A stretch of 64,000 bases of DNA from JAYPLE01 sp047627515. GTDB lineage: Bacteria > Bacteroidota > Bacteroidia > Cytophagales > Cyclobacteriaceae. Each line of letters opens with the position of its first letter. The stretch's first letter is position 1. The notes under the pieces are model-generated. The model was given only the letters and a program-made list of their open reading frames with translations, did no database searches and was not told the origin of the DNA. This document shows positions 59,100-64,000 of the stretch, one piece after another. The DNA lies in NCBI GenBank assembly GCA_047627515.1, contig JBLHTU010000001.1, forward strand, positions 1 through 64,000. The letters run 5' to 3'. The position numbers were made by a program, and so were the translations under genes.

Positions 59100-61223
59100 C
59101 TAGTCATTTTTCTCAGGCTTAGGAAGCAATGCTTTTCTTGACAATCTGTACTTACCGGTCTTTTTGTCGATCTCGACCAACTTAACCTGTACTTCTTCGC
59201 CTACTTCCATCACATTATCCATGGTCTCAAGTCTTTCCCACTTGATCTCAGAAATATGAAGTAGTCCGTCTTTTGCTGGCATAAATTCAACAAACGCACC
59301 GAATGGCATGATTGACTTCACTTTACCTGTGTAGACCTCTCCTACTTCTGGCTCAGCTGCAATCCCTTTGACCCAAGCAAACGCTTTGTCCATTGCTTCT
59401 TTGTCCGAAGCAAAGAATGTAACAAGGCCTCCGTTGTCAATTTCTTCGATATTGATCGTTGCACCAGTTTCCCTTTGGATCTCTTGGATTACTTTACCTC
59501 CAGGTCCGATCACCGTTCCGATCAACTCTCTCTTAATTCTTAGCTCCTTAACACGAGGGGCATTAGGTTTTAACTCAGTTCTAGGCTCAGAAATCGTCTT
59601 GTTCATCTCACCTAGGATATGCAATCTTCCAGCTTTAGCTTGGTTTAGCGCTTCGCTTAGCACCTTGTAATCCAAACCATCTACTTTGATATCCATTTGG
59701 CAAGCTGTGATACCATCTTGTGTACCGGTCACCTTGAAGTCCATATCTCCTAGGTGATCTTCATCTCCTAGAATATCAGATAGAATCGCATAACGTCCCC
59801 CTCCTTTTTCAGAAATCATACCCATCGCAATTCCCGAAACGGGTTTCTTGATTTGCACACCTGCATCCATCAATGATAGCGTACCAGCACAAACTGTCGC
59901 CATTGATGAAGAACCATTTGATTCCAGAATATCAGATACTATACGGATCGTATATGCATTGTCTTCAGGCAACATTGGTTTCAGCGCTCGCATCGCTAGG
60001 TTACCATGACCAATTTCTCTTCTTCCCGCTCCCCTGTTAGGTCTTACTTCACCTGTTGAGAAACCTGGGAAGTTATAATGCAGGATAAACTTATTGTAAC
60101 CAGACCTCATCGCGCTGTCAATCATCTGCTCATCCATCTTAGACCCTAAAGTCACTGAAGTAAGAGACTGTGTTTCACCTCTTGTGAATACTGCAGAACC
60201 GTGTGCATTGGGTAAGTACCCAATTTCACTCCAAATAGGCCTAATCTCGTCTAGTTGACGACCATCTAATCGAACCTTAGTGTCTAAGACACAATCACGA
60301 ACGCCTTCTTTTTCCACATCGTGGAAATATTTCTTGAGCAGGAAGCTATCATATCCGTGATCATCACCTAATGATTCTACAAACTCATTGAACACCGCCT
60401 TAAACTGTGTTTTTCTTTCGTCTTTGTTCGCACCCAAAGCAGCTACATCGTAGCACTTCTTGTAACATGCGTCCTTAATTTTTGCACTAAGCGCTTCATC
60501 ACTATTTTCGTGACTGTACGTTCTTTTAACCTCAGCACCAACTTGCTTCGCCAGATCTAACTGAGCTTCACATTGTTTCTTTATATCTATATGAGCCGTC
60601 TTGATCGCTTCGATCATTTCATCCTCTTGCACTTCTCTCATCTCGCCCTCAACCATCATGATGTTGTCTATGGAACCAGCGATGATCATATCGAGCTCTG
60701 CAGTCGCAATCAACTCTGTTTTTGGATTAACGATGTACTGTCCCTCAGACTTAATAACTCTCACTTCACTGATGGGGCCATTGAAGGGGATATTAGAGAC
60801 GCTAATCGCTGCTGATGCTGCTAATGCCGCATATGCATCTGGCATCACATTAGGATCTGAGGAGATCATTGAAATCATTACCTGCGTATCTGCATGGTAA
60901 TCTGAAGGAAAAAGAGGTCTAAGTGCTCTATCTACTAATCTACAGACCAGTACTTCATGATCAGACAACCGTCCTTCACGCTTAAGAAAACCACCAGGAA
61001 TCTTACCCGCGGCTGCGAATTTCTCTTGGTAATCTACTGATAGTGGCAAAAAATCTACGTTTTCAGCTGCTTCAGGCTTTGAAACAACTGTTGCTAATAG
61101 CATCATGCTACCTACTTTCACTACTACGGAACCGTCTGCTTGCTTGGCAAGCTTACCTGTCTCAATCGTTACTTGAGTTCCATCTGACAGGTTAAAATCT
61201 ATTTGCTTAAAATTTGGAAGCAT
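59100..61223 (-). CDS. pnp: Polyribonucleotide nucleotidyltransferase (PNPase)
   Basis: Phosphorolytic 3'-5' exonuclease of 707 aa. The two RNase PH-like halves cover about 1-230 and 300-540, a KH domain follows (about 550-615, with IGTVIGPGGKVIQEIQRETG), and an S1 domain closes the chain (about 620-700, with VYTGKVKSIMPFGAFVEF). The KFAAAGKIPGGFLKREG and GHGNLAMRAL blocks are family-typical. Together with rpsO upstream (100-bp gap, with a hairpin) it forms the conserved rpsO-pnp pair. Confidence 0.97.
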   Translation of the reverse strand: MLPNFKQIDFNLSDGTQVTIETGKLAKQADGSVVVKVGSMMLLATVVSKPEAAENVDFLPLSVDYQEKFAAAGKIPGGFLKREGRLSDHEVLVCRLVDRALRPLFPSDYHADTQVMISMISSDPNVMPDAYAALAASAAISVSNIPFNGPISEVRVIKSEGQYIVNPKTELIATAELDMIIAGSIDNIMMVEGEMREVQEDEMIEAIKTAHIDIKKQCEAQLDLAKQVGAEVKRTYSHENSDEALSAKIKDACYKKCYDVAALGANKDERKTQFKAVFNEFVESLGDDHGYDSFLLKKYFHDVEKEGVRDCVLDTKVRLDGRQLDEIRPIWSEIGYLPNAHGSAVFTRGETQSLTSVTLGSKMDEQMIDSAMRSGYNKFILHYNFPGFSTGEVRPNRGAGRREIGHGNLAMRALKPMLPEDNAYTIRIVSDILESNGSSSMATVCAGTLSLMDAGVQIKKPVSGIAMGMISEKGGGRYAILSDILGDEDHLGDMDFKVTGTQDGITACQMDIKVDGLDYKVLSEALNQAKAGRLHILGEMNKTISEPRTELKPNAPRVKELRIKRELIGTVIGPGGKVIQEIQRETGATINIEEIDNGGLVTFFASDKEAMDKAFAWVKGIAAEPEVGEVYTGKVKSIMPFGAFVEFMPAKDGLLHISEIKWERLETMDNVMEVGEEVQVKLVEIDKKTGKYRLSRKALLPKPEKND

Positions 61224-61281
61224 AATATCTCTTTAAATGATTTAAAACTATAAAAGGTGGGATGGGGTACTGGGGAGCAAT

Positions 61282-61315
61282 AAAAAAGGGAATCCTGAGA
61301 AGAATTCCCTTTTTT
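61282..61315 (-). terminator. Hairpin between rpsO and pnp
   Basis: An A-run with GGGAAT / ATTCCC and a T-run around a 10-nt loop, placed just after the rpsO stop. It can end or attenuate the rpsO transcript before pnp. It may also serve as an RNase III processing site as in other bacteria. Confidence 0.8.
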
Positions 61316-61323
61316 ATTAAGGA

Positions 61324-61593
61324 TTATTTTCTGATCTTAAGCTCGACAATAATACTTCGATATCTTTCTATATCATTTTTGTATAAATAGTCAAGTAATC
61401 TTCTTCTTTTACCAACCAATTTGAGCAATCCTAATCTTGAGGCGTGATCCTTCTTATTCACTTTCAAGTGCTCTGTTAAGTGGTTTATTCTGTAAGTAAA
61501 CAAAGCAATTTGAGACTCTGGAGAACCAGTGTCTTGCTTAGACTCACCGTATGTACCGAATATTTCTTGCTTCTTTTCTGCTGCTAAATACAT
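61324..61593 (-). CDS. rpsO: 30S ribosomal protein S15
   Basis: Primary 16S rRNA-binding protein of the central domain, 89 aa. The block GSPESQIALFTYRINHLTEHLKVNKKDH and the motif SRLGLLKLVGKRRRLLDYL, which contacts rRNA, match the family. The strong promoter pair at 61621-61652 lies just upstream. It is followed by a hairpin and then pnp, the classical order. Confidence 0.98.
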   Translation of the reverse strand: MYLAAEKKQEIFGTYGESKQDTGSPESQIALFTYRINHLTEHLKVNKKDHASRLGLLKLVGKRRRLLDYLYKNDIERYRSIIVELKIRK

Positions 61594-61620
61594 TTATTAT
61601 CAAATTCTTCTTTCAGAGCG

Positions 61621-61652
61621 CAAATTTAGGGCATAAAATTTACTAAATCAAA
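61621..61652 (-). promoter_or_regulatory. Candidate promoter of rpsO
   Basis: On the minus strand, TTTG (61649-61652), a 20-bp spacer and TAAATTTG (61621-61628), an exact -7 box. The start would be near 61615, leaving a leader of about 22 nt. Confidence 0.6.
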
Positions 61653-61657
61653 AGACG

Positions 61658-63349
61658 TCAACTTAAATCTTTCGACTTCTGCCTCTTACTCTTAATCTTC
61701 TCCCATACCACTAAGTAAAAGTCCGTATCAAAAAGCCTTGCATCTATTCTTGCTTGACGCATAAAGAACAATCCTATTGGTAAAAGAAAGAGGTCTGCTG
61801 TCCATACGGCCCATTGTCCTTCGACCAAATCAGCTTTGGCCCACTTCTCACTGGAGATGGTCAAAACATAATAGATGATGAAAAAGATAATAGACACAAT
61901 CACAGGCACACCTAGCCCACCCTTCTTGATGATAGCACCCAGAGGTGCGCCAATAAGAAACATGACAATACAAGCGAAGGCCTGGCTGTACTTTTTATAT
62001 TTCTCTACGGTAAAGCTATCGATGAGTCCCTCCAGACTTTTTGTTTTGATATTGATACCAGAGATGTTGACTTTAAAATTTCGAGCCTTATTTACTGCAT
62101 TTTGCACAATCTTCTGCTTTTGTCGTTCTCTGGTGAAGTAGGCATTCAGATCCTCCAGACTCCATTCTTCAAGTGAAGGAATATCATCCTCTTCCTCACT
62201 GAGAAGTTTTCTCGCGCGCAGTTCCCTACCTGCTTTACTCACCATCGTCTGCGTAGAATCTGTTTGCCCTAAGCCACCAAGACCTAGATCGACCGTGCTA
62301 TTAGAAGTGGAAGGGTAGACTAAATCTATCTTCTCACTTGCTTCAAATTTTCTCTCTGGTATTTTGGTTGTTTTTGGATCTCTAATAGAGTCTTGAATCT
62401 CAACAATCTCTTTCACTAGTTGTCTATTAATGCTCGATGTATCCACCAAGTACTTGGGAATATGAAAACTGAGATAGCTGGAACCTCCCTTACTCAGACT
62501 GAACAGCTGCTTACCCTTTTCCCGCGCAAGCGAATCAATATCTTCAGATAGTTGACTTATATTTTTCATTTGCCTGTTATTGCGAAACAGTTCCTCTTTT
62601 GTTCGTTTTAAATCAAATGAAGAAAGACTGAATACAATATCTAGCCGATCAAATCGAGTTCGATACAGATCAGCGATTCTACTGGAATTCTTATCTACTT
62701 CGTTATAGTAGATCCCGTTAAAGAGCTCGAGTTTTAAATACTTATCATTGAAGATGGTATACATCAGACTAGAATCTGCAAGAATTACACGTTTGTTGCC
62801 ATCTCTTTTGGTGTGATCATAGATCATGACTTGCAGTAATGTTTTATTATCAGGAAGCTTATCTCCTGCCTTGATAGAATAATTAGGAATTCCATCATAA
62901 AAAACACCAGGTTGAATATCCAATGCTGGCTTTTTATGCTTTATGTCATATAGCAGACTGTACGCCTTTAGATTGGCTGCCGGTACTATGTAATTGTTAA
63001 AGAAAAATGCAGCTATGGACAGAAAGATTACGAATATGAAGATGGGCCGCATGGCACGCAGAAGTGATATACCTGCGCTCTTAATAGCCGTTAGCTCAAA
63101 ATGCTCACCAAGATTACCAAAAGTCATCAGTGACGACACTAAAACTCCTAGCGGCAAGGCCACTTGCAACATATTTAAAGAGAAATAAAATAAAAGCTCA
63201 GCGAATACGCCAGCACCAAGGTTCTTACCTACAAAGTCATCGAAGTACTTGAGCATGTACTGGATCAACAAGATGAATGTCGCTACCAGTGTTGTAAGAA
63301 AAAAAGGACCAAAAAAAGCCTTCAGAATTAATTTATCCAACCGCCGCAT
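61658..63349 (-). CDS. LptF/LptG-family lipopolysaccharide export permease
   Basis: Inner-membrane permease of the YjgP/YjgQ family, part of the LptBFG ABC transporter that extracts LPS. It is 563 aa, longer than the 350-370 aa of E. coli LptF/G. Membrane segments are seen at about 12-32, 50-75 and 92-115, and then a soluble periplasmic region of over 300 residues follows. The last segments are in the final 110 residues (FACIVMFLIGAPLGAIIKKGG and so on). The family start is LILKAFFGPFFLTTLVATFILLIQYMLKYFDD. A long Lys/Glu-rich insertion (about 340-410) explains the extra size. The START-like gene lies 39 bp upstream. Confidence 0.9.
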   Translation of the reverse strand: MRRLDKLILKAFFGPFFLTTLVATFILLIQYMLKYFDDFVGKNLGAGVFAELLFYFSLNMLQVALPLGVLVSSLMTFGNLGEHFELTAIKSAGISLLRAMRPIFIFVIFLSIAAFFFNNYIVPAANLKAYSLLYDIKHKKPALDIQPGVFYDGIPNYSIKAGDKLPDNKTLLQVMIYDHTKRDGNKRVILADSSLMYTIFNDKYLKLELFNGIYYNEVDKNSSRIADLYRTRFDRLDIVFSLSSFDLKRTKEELFRNNRQMKNISQLSEDIDSLAREKGKQLFSLSKGGSSYLSFHIPKYLVDTSSINRQLVKEIVEIQDSIRDPKTTKIPERKFEASEKIDLVYPSTSNSTVDLGLGGLGQTDSTQTMVSKAGRELRARKLLSEEEDDIPSLEEWSLEDLNAYFTRERQKQKIVQNAVNKARNFKVNISGINIKTKSLEGLIDSFTVEKYKKYSQAFACIVMFLIGAPLGAIIKKGGLGVPVIVSIIFFIIYYVLTISSEKWAKADLVEGQWAVWTADLFLLPIGLFFMRQARIDARLFDTDFYLVVWEKIKSKRQKSKDLS

Positions 63350-63388
63350 ATCACTACTTAATTTCTACGCGAATATAATCTTCTCCTC

Positions 63389-63772
63389 TCAGCCGCCAAC
63401 TATCTCTTTGAGGTCATGAATCAGACTTTCCCATAAATCATTGGCCTCTTCGGTTTCCATATCTGAATAATCTGTCACACGAATAAACACTTCCTGCGTC
63501 AATTCATTCATATCCAACCTCAATTCCACATAATTCGGATCGTCATCTTCCGCATCTATAAACTCAAACTTCACATGGTGATTAGCTCTTGTAGAGACAA
63601 CTTGCGCTTTGTTTTCTTCACCATCCCAAACGATTGTATAGATCTTGTCCTCATTGATATTTACATCATCTGCGAACCACTGCGACAAACCCGAAGCTGT
63701 GGAAATATAAGGAAAGAGCATTTTTTTTGAGGCGTTTATTCCAAACTCGCCTATAAACTCATTCTTAGTCAT
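63389..63772 (-). CDS. START-like (SRPBCC/AHSA1-type) domain protein
   Basis: A 127-aa helix-grip protein of the START-like group, typical for Bacteroidota. The start KNEFIGEFGINASKKMLFPYISTASGLSQWFADDV is the family N-terminus, followed by strand pairs and a long C-terminal helix (SDMETEEANDLWESLIHDLKEIV). Proteins of this fold bind small hydrophobic ligands, but no ligand is known for this one. It lies upstream of the LptF/G gene and divergent from tRNA-Met, and probably shares its transcript with the permease. Confidence 0.88.
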   Translation of the reverse strand: MTKNEFIGEFGINASKKMLFPYISTASGLSQWFADDVNINEDKIYTIVWDGEENKAQVVSTRANHHVKFEFIDAEDDDPNYVELRLDMNELTQEVFIRVTDYSDMETEEANDLWESLIHDLKEIVGG

Positions 63773-63794
63773 ATCCGTGGTATTAAATTAAACT

Positions 63795-63802
63795 CAAAAA
63801 TA
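63795..63802 (-). promoter_or_regulatory. Candidate -7 box for the START-like gene
   Basis: Minus-strand TATTTTTG, an exact TAnnTTTG match 23 bp before the start. No TTG lies at the right distance. Confidence 0.3.
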
Positions 63803-63837
63803 AAACTGGCTACATGAAACTTAAAAATAAATTGATT

Positions 63838-63845
63838 TAGGTTTG
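63838..63845 (+). promoter_or_regulatory. Candidate -7 box for tRNA-Met
   Basis: TAGGTTTG is an exact TAnnTTTG match 29 bp before the tRNA 5' end. No TTG is seen at 17-23 bp upstream. Confidence 0.42.
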
Positions 63846-63873
63846 CAATTCTTTTTTAAGATCCACACAGTAT

Positions 63874-63947
63874 GGCGAGGTAGCTCAGCTGGTTAGAGCG
63901 TCGGATTCATAACCCGGAGGTCGGGGGTTCGAGCCCCCCCCTCGCTA
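63874..63947 (+). tRNA. tRNA-Met (anticodon CAT), elongator type
   Basis: A 74-nt cloverleaf. The acceptor stem GGCGAGG pairs with CCTCGCT (G1-U72 wobble), the discriminator is A, and the anticodon loop TTCATAA has CAT. The 31-39 pair is an A-C mismatch. The initiator form would have an unpaired C1-A72 start, which is absent here, so this is the elongator. CCA is not encoded. Confidence 0.93.
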
Positions 63948-64000
63948 CTCCTTTCATTGCAATCTCACGCCTCAATATATACCTTTTCCCTTTTCATCCC

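Noticed and set aside
63874..63947. Calling the CAT-anticodon tRNA an initiator tRNA.
   Set aside because: Position 1 is G and can pair with position 72 (G-U), whereas initiators have an unpaired C1-A72; the anticodon stem also lacks three consecutive G-C pairs in the initiator form.
1..64000. A search for defence systems, toxin-antitoxin pairs, integrases, transposases and prophage genes.
   Set aside because: None was found by motif. The YwqK-like protein is sometimes labelled an antitoxin, but it has a signal peptide and no toxin partner.

Overview
The window is a stretch of chromosome from a member of the Bacteroidota, most likely order Cytophagales. The lineage call rests on family content (an IPExxxVDY-type protein beside pyruvate kinase, a START-like protein, a CxxCH haem-binding domain protein, a PorV-like barrel paired with a helix-hairpin-helix barrel, BshB1 and YfhO) and on repeated TAnnTTTG -7 elements, often with a TTTG/TTG about 16-23 bp upstream. 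The species cannot be named from the sequence alone. Coding density is very high. Two tRNA genes are present (Thr-TGT on the minus strand, elongator Met-CAT on the plus strand). I see no rRNA, CRISPR array, insertion sequence, prophage or recognisable defence island.

Layout. 1-4170: biotin synthase, SppA protease, FolK and a TauE/SafE exporter. 4167-15429: a surface-glycan locus made of a PLP sugar aminotransferase facing a nine-gene, translationally coupled operon. The operon holds a Wzx-type flippase, a YfhO-type membrane protein, a GT2, a sialyltransferase-like (GT42/DUF115-like) protein, two hexapeptide acyltransferases, an SpsF-type cytidylyltransferase, a NeuB-type nonulosonate synthase, and a GT2 fused to a degenerate NeuA-like domain. 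15632-17534: phosphofructokinase and MiaA. 17567-23699: a hybrid histidine kinase, a response regulator, a small conserved protein, a metallo-beta-lactamase-fold hydrolase and an NFACT/RqcH-like protein in one run. 23705-30027: pyruvate kinase, AcpP-FabF-Rnc-NadE and YidD. 30138-35048: outer-membrane proteins. 35199-43006: mixed small metabolic and exported proteins. 41615-45922: a Tat-exported sugar-metabolism group interrupted by a decayed SIMPL-domain pseudogene. 46167-51227: PIF1-like helicase, metallohydrolase and small unknowns. 51380-59080: tRNA-Thr, a DUF349 protein with a tandem-repeat tail, AlgH, MiaE, PdxH, a glycosyltransferase, BshB1 and TrxB. 59100-63947: PNPase, S15, an LptF/LptG permease, a START-like protein and tRNA-Met.

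How the parts work together. The glycan locus has most of what is needed to make, activate and attach a nonulosonic (sialic-acid-like) sugar and flip the product across the membrane: NeuB condenses the sugar with PEP, SpsF would charge it with CMP, and the GT42-like protein is a candidate transferase. The early precursor enzymes are not in the window, apart possibly from the DegT aminotransferase. The most unusual item is the GT2 protein carrying a C-terminal NeuA-like domain that has lost key catalytic motifs. Other linked functions are fatty acid initiation with RNase III and NAD synthesis, MiaA plus MiaE for tRNA A37 modification, BshB1 beside TrxB for thiol redox, and S15 with PNPase.

Many convergent gene pairs abut or overlap with no room for an intrinsic terminator, whereas several isolated genes have clear hairpin terminators.
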